Assembly: GCF_910592395.1 (NCBI RefSeq)
Contig: NC_088323.1
Coordinates: 14,247,501 to 14,311,500, forward strand
Reading direction: 5' to 3'
DNA length: 64,000 nucleotides
DNA from: Lineus longissimus
Taxonomy: Eukaryota > Nemertea > Pilidiophora > Heteronemertea > Lineidae
Part shown: one piece after another, positions 41,668 through 54,024 of the stretch
How positions within the stretch are numbered: the first letter of the stretch is position 1
Layout of the letters: every line of letters begins with the position of its first letter
Notes under the pieces: model-generated
The model's input: the letters and a program-made list of their open reading frames with translations, nothing else
What the model was told of the DNA's origin: nothing
The model's database searches: none
Position numbers and translations under genes: made by a program

Positions 41668-44164
41668 AAAGGGTGATCAAATATTGCCTTCCTAGTAACA
41701 GGTAAATAGGCAACGGCACAAAGCCAGGGCTGAAGAGTGACCACTTCATTTACCATCATCAGGACCCGGAGGACTGGATCAGGTGGTCACCATCAATTGA
41801 CACAGCACAGTTGAGGAACATAAGCCGAAGTGAAAACACCCAGCAGCTCGGAGACTGTCAACGTTAAATCCAATCTGCGATAGCAGGTCATGCGATCTTT
41901 GAGATTTCGTGGGAAATCAAGTTGTAAACAAACGCACGTGCGTAGTTCAAATGTCAACAAATGTGCGTTGGTGATTGCGGACTTGGGTGTTCCCGGTTTT
42001 TTGAAAAGGGTTTCTTAAATATAGGACCTGGGGGGGGGGGGGGGAAGGAGCAGATTTTTCATTGGGAATTAACGCCAATCAAGAATAACATGGCGATACT
42101 TTGTAATTATAGATAAATACAACGAGCAGAGGCGATCGAAAACCAACTTCTATTTATGCATGGCCTATATAGCCTAGCTAGGACAGGCCAAAGTAGCTAA
42201 ATCTCATTGCATTTGCACAGTGTAGTGGGCTTTTTGTATAGATAAATGCATGAATGTATGGATGTATTATGTATATCATACAGAAGTAACTGAGCAAGCA
42301 CTGCGCACAACCTGTCAAATTCCCGCATGTAATTCCCGGGAAAATCCATATCCATGGTATTGGAGTGCAAATTGTGGACCACGTGTGTCTATTTACATCA
42401 TGTGACCTGCTATCGCGGATTGGATATGAAATTGACCATCTGCGAAAATTTTCATCTGACCATCTGCGAAAATTTTCCTTTGGAAAATGTTCAATAATGT
42501 TCAAATTGACTTTGCGTCTTTTTTGCGGTAGAATTTTCTTCATAAGCGAAGCGCATACGACAAAGAAAATGACGACAAACATTTTCATCTTTGTCCGTCA
42601 TGTGCAGATGACGAAAAATCTCCAGAACATATTTTTAACATGCAATATATTTTGTTCGGAACAATTTTTCTGTCTGTCCTGTAGTATGCGTGACGCGAAA
42701 CATTTTGATAACCTTTCCTCATCGAAGCCAATTGTTGAAAGGCGCATTACACCTTTGGCCATCTCCCAGTCTCGCCATCGGTAGCGGCTGCTAAAAGTGA
42801 TACATACACCGTGAACATTAGCGTACAGTCCTTCCAGAAAGTAAATGTCCACAGGTTTTTTCTAATATTACAGAGATAGAATAAGATAACTGAAAGCGGT
42901 TTTCAGCAGAGAATGTTATATCTAGTTGGTCATGTATCTGATGTATTTGGACCCAACTAATCCTGTCTCTTCATTATGTAACAGGCAATTTAAAATATGT
43001 CCAAAAAGTAACTTTTTTATTTTATTTTATTTTCGTTCTTTTTCACAATGTATGGGTGGACTTTATGACGCAACAAAGTTTTTTTTTGCTTTCATTACTA
43101 GAAAATTCCTGCTTAACTCTTTCATTATGAATATAAGTTTTAGCTCACTACAAGTGATTGTTTTTTTCCGACAGCTGGTGACCTTTGATAACGCCCCTCA
43201 TTGTCAGCAATGCAGTCAGGCAGGGTCTTTATGACCAACTCAGCTCATACATGAAGGATTGGGGGGTCTTAATCAAAGGTTATGGAAGAGATTTTTAAAA
43301 TAACATAAAAATCCTAAGCAAAAATGTGCACTTGTCATGACTATCGAACACACTATCGAATTGCAAGTGCCAAAAAATGATGTTTATAAAGCACAGTTAA
43401 TGGGCTCATTTGATTTTTTGAAAAGGCACATGAAATAAACAAAAGTGATTTTTGAACTTTTTTGAAATGTTGGTTACATAATAAAGGGATGGAATTAGGT
43501 GCATCAAAATACAACATATATATATGACCAACTAAATATACCATACTCTGAAAACTGCATTCAAATATCGTATTTTATCTATGTGATTTTTTTTTTAAAC
43601 GGTGGACATTTACTTTCTGGAAAGACTGTGCATTTGGTTTCTTCCTCTGAAAGAGGCAAATGAAACGCGTCCTCTCATTGGGAGATTGCCCTGCTGGTTT
43701 TGACAGTATTGCGTCATTGTGTTCTTTATTTGCGGGTGACCCTGAAAACATTCTGAAATATATGTTTTGTATTCGTGGTCATTTTTTCCGTCGTATGCGC
43801 GTAGCTTTAGAGATCTTGTATACACAAACGCATCATTCTGTAAAATTTCAAAAAATGACTAAAACCATGGACTTACCCCTCAAATTCAGGTCAGGAACTT
43901 TTTAATAACGGGGGAGGTGAACTTTGCAAAGAAATATCTGATCTCTAAAACATTTGCCAATGACTGACTACTCTCAGCTTTGTTTAGACATGTTGAAGGG
44001 AGACTATAAGCAGTCGCTAGGTAGGTCTGTTCAAAGTGGCAAATAGGGGCCCCTCCCATTTCGCCGTACATCGAAACTATTCGTGTTTGTAAGAGAATTA
44101 TAAATCCTGAATGAACATTACGATTCCCCACACGGTGCGTCTGGTACGCCCGAATACCATCTTA
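41668..44164. other. Intergenic, repeats only
   Basis: No gene. Holds the inverted copy of the 20050-20215 repeat at about 41865-42005, a run of 15 G at 42030-42044, and a second partial match (TGTGACCTGCTATCGCGGATTGGA) at about 42400-42425. A short direct duplication (GACCATCTGCGAAAATTTTC) lies at 42433-42476. Confidence 0.55.
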
Positions 44165-44375
44165 GTGACCATCTCAAAATTAGCTGATGCCACAAAAGAC
44201 AAACCTCGGTCAGCATCTCTCACCCTCCCCCCCCCCCTCCCCTTGAAAGTCTAAATGCCAAGAGAGATTGTCATCAGAAAAATACATTGTTGATGACAAA
44301 AGAATATGTAAATCGTCAACCCCCGCAGACTTACCGAGGTTCTTTTGTGACATCAGCTAATTTTGAGATGGTCCC
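44165..44375. mobile_element. Fold-back MITE, about 210 bp
   Basis: The left arm GACCATCTCAAAATTAGCTG...CACAAAAGA...AACCTCGGT (44167-44212) is mirrored at 44329-44374. The loop is C-rich (44226-44237). No coding capacity. Confidence 0.85.
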
Positions 44376-45429
44376 TTAGCTTTTGCCTAAATCCCCACTT
44401 TAAAGTTCTGCACCCAGTTTTAGTTTGGCGCGAATTATCTGTTTCGGAGCTTATAAAAGTAGGGAGTTTTTGCAAATCCCTAGAAACGCTAACGTTAACG
44501 CCGATCTCATTGTTCGACCTCCTGATCGTCCTGATAATTGCATCAGATGATGGGATAGGCGTTCGCTTTGACGTTTCGGGGAAAACTCCCCAATACTTCA
44601 TAAACAAAGCGTATCGCCTCCTCAGCGGAAAAGTTTCATAATTTAAATATGTGTATTTTCCTTTTTTCGCCTCGGTACATTATCGCTTGTGTTCTGTTGT
44701 GTCAGTTTAAGCTATCTTTGACTTTGTGGTTTCATCAAAATGGATAATTCAATTTTCATTTGCAAAAAAAACAACGTGCCACTGTAAATCGTAAGTATCT
44801 CCTATTCTAAAATATCTTTATTTTTTTCTTAAAATTGATAATGTGGTAGTACCATTTTGACACAGAGGCCTCGGCTGGACACAACCAAAACCTCTTGGGC
44901 TTGTATAAAGTGTGTCAAAAGCATATCGCGGTGGATTATGCCTAAGATAGATCAAGTTTGAGATTTTTTCATGAATGGGAGTTGATACTTCTGTGTCGAT
45001 ATTGGTTGTCTCATTAATCACTGCTCAGATGAAGCTGTCATTCTCTAAACACCTTGGCTGTCTACTCGGGTTTGACCTCACTCCATGTTCGCGGTGTTTG
45101 GTAAGACAACCAATAACTCTTGTTCGGTATCAATGCCTTAATCTATGCAACGTGGCCTTAATCTATGCAACGTGGCCTCACAACACGGTCAAGGAACTTT
45201 CCAGTCCGGCAACGATCCCCGTTTTGCAAGTTATTTCTGGGTCAGGGAAGACATAGCGAGTTACTGCCTCACCAGTATGAAAAAGAATTGAGTCTCCCTG
45301 GAGAATTTGTCCTAGCCTTTTTCACAGCCTTTTTCATGGCAAGAGAGACTGGAGTCCTTTTTGGAGTTCAGTGTAATGGGCTAACTGAATGACATCCAAT
45401 GTAATGCCAAGCTAAAGTTCGTTAAGTTA
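44376..45429. other. Non-coding
   Basis: Nothing recognised apart from a short tandem duplication (CCTTAATCTATGCAACGTGG, twice) at 45134-45174. Confidence 0.5.
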
Positions 45430-45928
45430 GGTTAATGGCATACCTTGTGTTGAACAACCTGACCTGGGATATGACTTCTCTTTAGGCTGTGGGAAGGACA
45501 TCGTCGTCAAATCTATAGTTCTAATGTGAAAACCAATATTGTATGTAAAACCATGTTTTGTTTTACCGTGATTGGTGATTATTGCGTAAGACACAGAGTT
45601 AAAGTACAGGCTTAGTGACAATGCTTGTTTGGAATAACCAGACCTGTGGTTTAACACCTCTTTCATGATGTGGGAGGGACAACATCGACATCACTATCAT
45701 CAGAAAGTTCTAATGTAAACAAAATATTGTATGATGTTAATATGTTATCATGTCTGGTGATTTTAATGTGATTCGTAATGACTGCTACAGAGTTAATACT
45801 TAGATAACTTGTATTATCCAGGCCCAGGCCCAGCTCTCTTTAACTTTGTGAGAGGCACAGTACTGTTATAATGCACTTGTAGCATCAATATCAAAACTAT
45901 AAGTAGTTCTAATGTAATGCAATTTTTG
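45430..45928 (+). repeat. Diverged tandem repeat, about 193-bp unit
   Basis: Three units run through ACAGAGTTAA, CTTGTNTNNTCCAG, CCTCTTTCATNNTGTGAGAGG and TAGTTCTAATGTAA. ACAGAGTTAA starts lie at about 45592 and 45787. Single further units lie at about 47090-47240 and 49685-49810, separated by other sequence. The array was probably longer and was broken by later insertions such as 45929-47044. Confidence 0.7.
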
Positions 45929-47044
45929 GCTCACCTGTGAGCCTTTACCACCATGCAGTGTCCGTCGTCGTCCGTTGTCGTCGTCGTTAGACATGGGTAG
46001 CGCGTTTTGTAACCGCTCAAGCTTTTGAACTCTAACTTGGTACACATGTACCCCTAGGTGACCGCTACTCAGAGACTGAATCGCGGCCTCATATGATATA
46101 GGGTTTCGCCACCAGGGGGCCAGAGGTCAAAAATGGAAAAATAGTGTTTTCTCCCTTATAACCTGTCCGAAAAATTTGAAAAAAATATGGTAGGTACTTC
46201 TACCAATGGGATATCACATATCCTCCGGCTTTTTTATTTGACCTACTTTTGAAGGTCACAGATGTCAAAGTTTGTCGGCAGCAACGCCGTTAGTCGGTGG
46301 TGGCACGTTTTGTAACCGCTGAAGATTTTGAACTCTAACTTGGTACACATGTACCCCTAGGTGACCGCTACTCAGAGACCGAATCGCGGCCTCATATAAT
46401 ACACGGTTTTGCCACCAGGGAGGCAGAGGTCAAAAATGGAAAAATTGTGTTTTCTCCCTTATTACCTGTCCGAAAAATTTGAAAAAATATGGTAGGTACT
46501 TCTACCAATGGGACATCACATATCCTCCGGGTTTTTGATTTGACCTACTTTTGCTGGTCACAGAGGTCAAAGTTTGTCGGCAGCAACGCCGTTAGTCGGT
46601 GGTGGCACGTTTCGTAATCACTTTAGCCAGAGATCTCAAACTTGGTACAAATGTACCCCTGGGTGACCCCTACTCAGAGACCGAAACTTGGCGTAATACA
46701 ATTCACAGTTTGGCCAATAGGAGGCCAACACCACCTGCCTCCGATCATACCAGCCGACTGAAACATATGTTATTCTTGGTAACTTCAACATGAATTCAAT
46801 AGAGGGAGGTGAAAATGTCAATGCCAAACTTGAAAAATTCTTTCTCCAGGAATATAACATGAAGCAAAGTCACTGAAGAAACAACTGATTACCACACCAA
46901 ATTAGACCTTGCATTTACTAATGCACATCATGTGGACCATACAGGGGTCATTGACATTTGCTGGTCTGACCATGAAATGATATATACAGCTTTTCCAATG
47001 TCAGAATCATTGACCCCATAGCATTCCCTTTGACACAGGTGAGC
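45929..47044. mobile_element. Element with GCTCACCTGTG ends carrying ~310-bp tandem units
   Basis: Ends are GCTCACCTGTG (45929-45939) and its complement CACAGGTGAGC (47034-47044). Inside are three tandem units (starts about 45996, 46303, 46608) with TTTTGTAACCGCT, CTTGGTACA(C/A)ATGTACCCCT, GAGACCGAAT and GCCACCAGGG. Identity between the first two is about 93%. The same family is found at 20636-21215. It sits within the 193-bp array. No gene. Confidence 0.65.
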
Positions 47045-49664
47045 ACATGGTCCCTGGACCATTTCATCGGCTTATTCGTGATTATTGCTTCAGATATACA
47101 GAGTTAACGCTAACTTAAAATAGCTTGTTTTATCCAGCCCCAAGCACGTCACGGCCCTCTTTCATTTTGTGAGAGGTACATTTACTGTTGAATGCACCTG
47201 TCGCATCATTGTCAAAACTATGCATATAGTTCTAATCAATAACAGATTAATTCAAAAAAACCTCTAACTTGGATTTCCTCAATTTCTGAATGAAATTGCA
47301 ACTTTTCAACCTCTACCTGGCAGTCGCAGTTTTTGGAGGATTGTAATGTTTAGGGCCTCAAAATGACGCTAATGCTTTCCTCTTACAGCCAAATAGGGCA
47401 ATTTAAATATTGATTGAGAAAGTCAATCACCAGAAGACATTATATGCACATCTGTTTTTGGCCAAAACTGCCTGTCATCAGTGAGTGTGATGGTCATGAG
47501 GAGTAAAAGTGTCACAATATTCTAATAGAGCGTGCATAGATTGATTTGCATATATACCACAAAACCAACACACATAACTCCTCCCACCAACTGGCTGTGA
47601 GGTTTTGTCCCCACCTCACACCACCAAAATTGCTGGTAGGCCTAATTAGCTATGCAAGTGGCATAAAGCTTTGCAAACCATCGATGAGTGGAAAAGTCAT
47701 GTAATATGAATAACATGTTATTTCACCAAGCTCTTACATCGCAGTTCTTGGCCATGCTGGCTATTAAATCACCATATTTTGGGATTATCTAATAAAATTC
47801 CTGGAAAGGCCACAGATTTGTCATAATGCTTTAACATATAAATTTGTAGGCCTATGCCCATGTCTGTGCATTGGCCTTCAGTGCAAAATAAGTCCAAAAC
47901 TGGTTCTTTTCAAAACCTCACGACTGAGCCCACCAGAAGAAATTGAATAAGCTGCAAATAAAATCACCATTTACTCATAAACAATCTGCATGTAGGGGAT
48001 TTTTTTTTGCAAAATGCCAGCTTGCCCTAGCAATGACCCTTATTCACGCATTGATAAGGTTTAGGGCAGAGAAAAGTCAAAAGGTTTGCTTATTCCTTCC
48101 ACCAAAATCTTTTTTTTTCTCATGATCAGGAAGATTTGTCAACCTAAAAGACTGTTTCATATCTTCAATATTTGATACTGACCCTAGATATATCTTTAAT
48201 ATAAATAAGCAAGCAGCTTTCTTTATTTTATTTCATATTTTATAGGTTTCGGACTTGTAAAATTTTAGAAAAATTCACGCAGTATCTCTGCCTCTTGAAG
48301 CCCATCTTTCACAGAAGGTGCTTGTTGCTGACATTGATGATAACACAGTCACATTTTCTTTACAGAGGACACAGAGTGACTAGCCTTGATTTTTTAAGAC
48401 ATCAAAAATTGCTTTGTTGGTTCAATCATCCATAGTAGAGTTGTCCTCTAAAGATTCTAAAATCCCATGTCTGGGTATGTCATGATAATAAAGAAAGTTT
48501 TGTAATAGGTCTTGTCAACAGGACGTAAGCATAATGTCTGATCATGTCACTCCGGTAGAAATTGGCAGATGTCATTTTCAGTGCTGTTTAAGATTTTACA
48601 GAGATGTAGGCATACAAAATCAAAATAATCCACATTACAGAGGAAAATAATTAAATCGTGTAGGTAAAATATAAATTTTGGCCGAGTTTGTCTGCAGTTT
48701 GGCAAAATTAATATCCCAATTTTGTTGGCCACGGGCTGCGCAGTCATCCGACATGATAATTCTAACTGCTGCTCTAGTTGTTGGGGACATTCAGTTTGGG
48801 ACATTTAGAGTGGATGAATTATATGCCCTTCTATCATATAATGACCAGGGCAATATGGCGTGTTATTTGGTGTAAATTCCCCCTCGTAAATCAGCCATGC
48901 GTGCGGGATAAGGGCACAATCTCGCAAAGAAGAACCCAAATCCTTTCGAACGTCATTCTATCATCCTTTCCAGCCATTGGGTTTGTTGTGGAATGGAACA
49001 GTTCAAGACCGATAGACTTTGGACAGTTCTAACAATACAGTAGAAGGGAATGTTCTGTCACTGTTCCAACCAACATCACATTCAAATGGTTACCTCGCCT
49101 GAAATGATTACGAGATGACAGATAGATCACGGTCATGATCAATAATAAAATGACACGCCTGCATCAAAGGGGTCTTATCCACCGAATACTACATGCACAC
49201 ACTAAAAAGTTTTCATATTTTACTTGTAACCTTGTTGTTGAACTTATCAAAGTAGATTCTATTTTCAAAAACTGTAAACTTTTATTGCTAATTTCCATAT
49301 TACTACCCACCCACTGGATTGGCCCAAGCTCTACCATGGCAACACTCATTACTTATTCATGTGTGTGTGTACACTAGCGGCGCATAAGAGGATAAAAGAG
49401 CACAATAGGACCATTGTCTCAAAATTGGGCTCAGTTGTAAAAACAGCTGTACATACAATGCAACATTGTGATGAATTGTTTAACGGAAAGACTAAGAAGT
49501 AAATGCCATTGGGTAGTAGAGAGAAAATGCAGCGCAGTGGTACAAGAGTCGTCTGAATCGGTAGACTGGTGCCTGATCAACAGCTGCCGAAAGAAAGGCT
49601 ATATTAAGTTGGAGGTATTTTTGAACTAATCTGTTTTTGTTCTTTATGTAATGGAATTTTTATG
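47045..49664. other. Non-coding, one stray 193-bp repeat unit
   Basis: A diverged unit of the 45430 array occupies about 47080-47240. The rest shows no gene or recognisable repeat. Confidence 0.5.
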
Positions 49665-50856
49665 TTATTCCTGATTGCTTGCAGATATACAGAGTTAAGT
49701 TGAAACAATTTGAAACCAGACCCTCTTTCACCCGGTGAGAGGTACATTTATTGTTGAATGCACTCGTGGCATCATTATCAAAACTATATGTCTTGTAATT
49801 CTAATGTAAACGTAGAGATTGTACTGGCGCGAATCAAGGATTTTTCGTGGAGGCTTTATATCAAATGCAACCTCAGGCGAGCGCCGTCGGCGGCCTACCC
49901 AAGAAGATTTTGAACAATTAGAAGGCCATTAGATGCGATTTCCAACCATCTCAGCAACACTGTGCTGCCGGCCCACTGACAGAAAATGTTGGTATTTATC
50001 AATAAGAATGCTGTCGATTCGATTTCCCAGTATCCCTGCTTCTAAGGGCTCAAGTAGTGAACATCGACCCCCTAAGGTCCTCAGGATGAACAGGAATGCG
50101 CTCCCAAGGAAATTTCTTTCTTCAGATGGCCGTAATTAGGCGATTTTCAAGCATCTCAGCATCAAGCATGATTAAGCTGACGGTGGTGACCTTTTTGCCA
50201 AACAAAGTCCTTTCGTGAACTTTATGACAAAGCAATGGGGACCTTAGGCTCCTCACCCAGAAGAAAAATCCCTTTTGGGAAAGTTAAGCGTAAATGCGAT
50301 TTCTTGGCATCTGATATAAAACTTAAATTCACAGGAACTTTTGCAAATACTTCTTCACCAAATGTTACATGTTTGTCAGGAGTCAACATGCATTTTGGGA
50401 GGGTGCGGGGCTGCTCACACGGGCCATGTTTAGTACCCGAAGTAAAGTGATATATAGAGACTGAGAAAAATTTGCAAAAAGGAAGCTTCCTTCTACCAAA
50501 GACGTTTCGTTTCCAAATGTCGGTACCAACTACTAAATCTTGTGAGAAGACGGCTCTAATAAGTACATGTAGTGTGATTTTCAAATTAGGACGTTTGGAC
50601 TCGATGTCAAGAGGGAGGGAGTTTCACTTATTGTCTATAAAGGCAATAGGTTGTGGTACGGGTGTCTGCTGAAGAAACAACAGTCTATGCAATATTGGGT
50701 CCGAATAATTTTCTTTACTGCACAATGTCGAAAAATGGTTTGTTGGAAGTAGCGGGGGTCATGACACCAACCCCCCTCCCCTGGATCCGCGCCAGTTACA
50801 AGTATGCTTTTCTTATATCGTGCTTTATGATTTTTGTGTGCTATTTGTTTAGCGTA
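49665..50856. other. Non-coding, one stray 193-bp repeat unit
   Basis: The unit lies at about 49685-49810. A 120-codon minus frame (50584-50222) has no family features. Confidence 0.5.
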
Positions 50857-51429
50857 AAGTCAACCTCGCCTAACTCGCCTATGCTCAACTCGAAAACCAA
50901 GTCGACTGATACAAAAAGCCCGATTTGGCCAATATTTTCATTAAACTCGCCTATGCTCAACTCAAAACCACGTTGACGGGTACAGAAGGCCCGATTGTGC
51001 CAACATCATTTCCGTAAAAACTCACACCACTTGTGTCGATTTTTCTGACTCGTCAACGAGATGTTCATGGTACATTTGTAAAAATATCATGTGAATTATT
51101 TTCTCGAAGTCAAAGCTCTGTGAATTGACTTTGCACATGTGCAGCGTGGTCAATAACACAAGACACTAGGGGCGTTGTGCGCAGGTTGTCAATCGAAGTT
51201 GCATTCACTGCGCATATATGTGTTCGAATATTCAAAAGATATTCGTTACGGTGGATTTTGAGCAAGTTAAGGACAGCTCCTATGCTTGGTCAGATCATGT
51301 GTTGTACACCGAAACCGCGTGACATCGATTGACAGACAACACGAAGAAATTCGATTTGGTGTATGTCGAAACTCATCTAAGTCGAAGCTATCATCGGTGA
51401 CCACAATCCGAGTGAGGCGAGGTTGACTG
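50857..51429. mobile_element. pogo/Tigger-like non-autonomous element, 573 bp
   Basis: Ends AAGTCAACCTCGCCTAACTC and the complement of ACTCGGAGTGAGGCGAGGTTGACT-like sequence (right end GAGGCGAGGTTGACTG) form inverted repeats of about 25 bp, flanked by TA at 50855-50856 and 51430-51431. Internal repeats of the end motif (TCGCCTATGCTCAACTC) occur twice near the left. No transposase. It is the same class as 37257-38091 but a different family. Confidence 0.75.
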
Positions 51430-51431
51430 TA

Positions 51432-54024
51432 TATATAACATTAGTTATTGTTATTCAAGACCGAAACAGAAATAAACCGTAATCTGATAGAATAGATTGT
51501 CGTTTGTGTTAACTTTATTCATTACAGTTAACAGACAGTTTATAATTTGAATTGCACTTTAAACTAAAAACTAATTCCAGTCTTTTCTTGCATTGCTTGG
51601 GGACGATATGGTGCTCCGATGCGGTCGTAATGATTTTAGTATAAAATGATTCTCAGTTTAATAGTGTGATCTTGAAAATAATTCCAGTTCAACTAAAATA
51701 TGGCATCTGTGGCCGCATCTCAACGCCATGTCATATCGCTTTGCAAATTTGAGATAATCAAATTCTTCATTCCAGAAGTACTATACCCTTTCGTTTTCAA
51801 TAGATTCCTCGATCCGTTGTTGAGTTAGAGGTCATCATAGATTGCATTTCTCACCAAATTTGACATGAAAGACCGAAGTTTCGCCAAAACTCAATACGAC
51901 TCTCTCATCACCCAACGCATGGTAATGTCCTAGTCAATCCCTGGTTTAGGACCAGGGCTGATTCGAGCGAGTTCTGGAGTGGTACCTGAGATTGGGCGTG
52001 TTATCTGGGTCACTTGAGCGGATCGGTAAGGAAGGCCAGAAGGTTCAGCTCTGTGCTAGCCGATTCCTGGTTCAGAGGTCACCAGGATATCGCCCAGTGT
52101 CAGTCTTATGTTTGGTTTTAAGTGCTTCTCCTTAGATCATACCAGAATCACCTCGTTCCTAGAGCAATATGAGTGCATAAGTGAGGCAATCTAAACGTAA
52201 GAGGGACTACATGGGGACGGGACTGACGGACATGATCCCTGAACCCGAACAATGCAAACTGGATTATACATGCACTGTTTCCAAGCTTCGATCCGCTACG
52301 CTGTACTTTTAGTTGGGCGGGCCAGCGCCAGTCTAGGCTACACATACTGCCAAAGCGGTTCCAGTTTTCCTATCGGCGCGCTCCAGAGATACTGATAGTG
52401 AGTGTGATATAAAAAATATAGCCAAATTATGTAAACAACTGTAACAAGCACTCCTAGCTACATGTTGATGTAGCCAATTTCGAAAATGTGTTATTTATAA
52501 TACTTACTTCACTAATTGGTTTAGTAGTTTTGTTTTAGAGCCTATTTTGTGAAGCACAGACAGGCTTCATTCGCGCATAGGAAAAATCGAACTGTACCGA
52601 TAAATTGAACTTAGTAGGTGGATTAAATGTAAGGTAATAATACTGATATTAGATAATATCGACAAGGTTCCTAGTGGCTACTTGCAGCTGAGTAAAGGTT
52701 GTGTTAGCATGGCCCGGCCCGAGATGTTGTAACCTGCAACAAAAGCGTTGTGTTTTCTGCATTGAACCTGGCCAAGGGACTCTAATCTTGCTTCACAAAA
52801 ACGTCTCTACAACAAAAAGTACTGAACAGAATCGGTCGATCTTGGTATCATTCCTCTTCTAGGAAGATTCCCCGTCCACTGGTATCAATAGTTTTAACCC
52901 CCTGGTAGTGGAAGTTTCCGTTGGCGTTTTTTCTGGCCCACCCTGTATAGGGTGAGCAAGTGCACATACTAATGCGGTCGAGTTAAGAACCCTCTTGATG
53001 GTAGATATTTCTCTGGCCTAGTGGAACTGACAAACTTGAATGTCAAATAAGATGATAAGGAGACTATTCATTCCTGTGAAAAGCATCGTCCAAAGTGGAT
53101 ACAATGTAGTGTTGGACGACTTCCGGTTGTGCCAAGTACTTGACTGAATAAACTTGTTCAATCTAACGTCTCAGCCTGATGGGCTTACGTCACATGTGCA
53201 TGGGAAGGAGCATACAACTGACCCAGATATTCGAGGATGCATGAACGGGAGTCGTGAGGATAACCACAAATAACAAAAACAGGTAGGACTTACTTTCCAG
53301 GGATGGTATAAACAGACCTGGTGTAAATAGGAAGAGACAACTGCTGACCTTTTTTTTGTGATGACTTATATCTGAACTCAAACACAAAACGAGAGCTTCA
53401 CTTTTGATAATCACTCCACCCCACACCCCCACAAAAAAACCCACCTCAATGGCTTTCTGACCACGCGTAACCCACAGTACATTGTGAGGTTGGTGATATC
53501 CTCACTAGAGGGCAGGTTAACGACCTAGGAGAACAACCATGCCCGCCATTGAAGGCATCTCGCTCTATCCGCGTATTTTTGTCCGGAACACTGCATTGGA
53601 GCTTTTCACAGCAATGTTCTTCGTGTATAGATGGCCTTCTCTGACAATTCTTAAAGTGGTACGCCTTTCGTTCACATATTTCAACTTTTGGTCCAACTGC
53701 AACTATTTTCTTTTTCTAACGCCATGTGACGCCGATAGTCAGTTATAATGCAAGCATATGTATGGATGCCCGTGCGTTATCTGTATGCAACTGTTCTGTG
53801 TATCAATTTTCCCGTTCGCTACATGTACATTTAACGTATGATTGTCATACGAGAATACAGCAAGGTAAACTGTATTGTTTCAAGCATCGCAAATCTTCCA
53901 AAAACGGCGATTTTACTAGCGCTGGCACCTCAATGGCGTGTGTCATTTTCATGGAAACAACCGCAAAATTATACAAACGTCCAATAGGCCTGTAAAGACC
54001 ATTATCTTGTTAACACAATAGTGT
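51432..54024. other. Intergenic, includes the 3' flank of the TRIM gene
   Basis: No coding feature recognised. No clear AATAAA signal was seen on the minus strand within about 300 bp of the TRIM stop codon. Confidence 0.5.

Noticed and set aside
42178-42784. Opposed frames of about 136-139 codons
   Set aside because: No family features on either strand; overlaps a repeat remnant and a short local duplication.
50222-50584. Minus frame of 120 codons
   Set aside because: No domain, no splice context, no similarity to anything I recognise.
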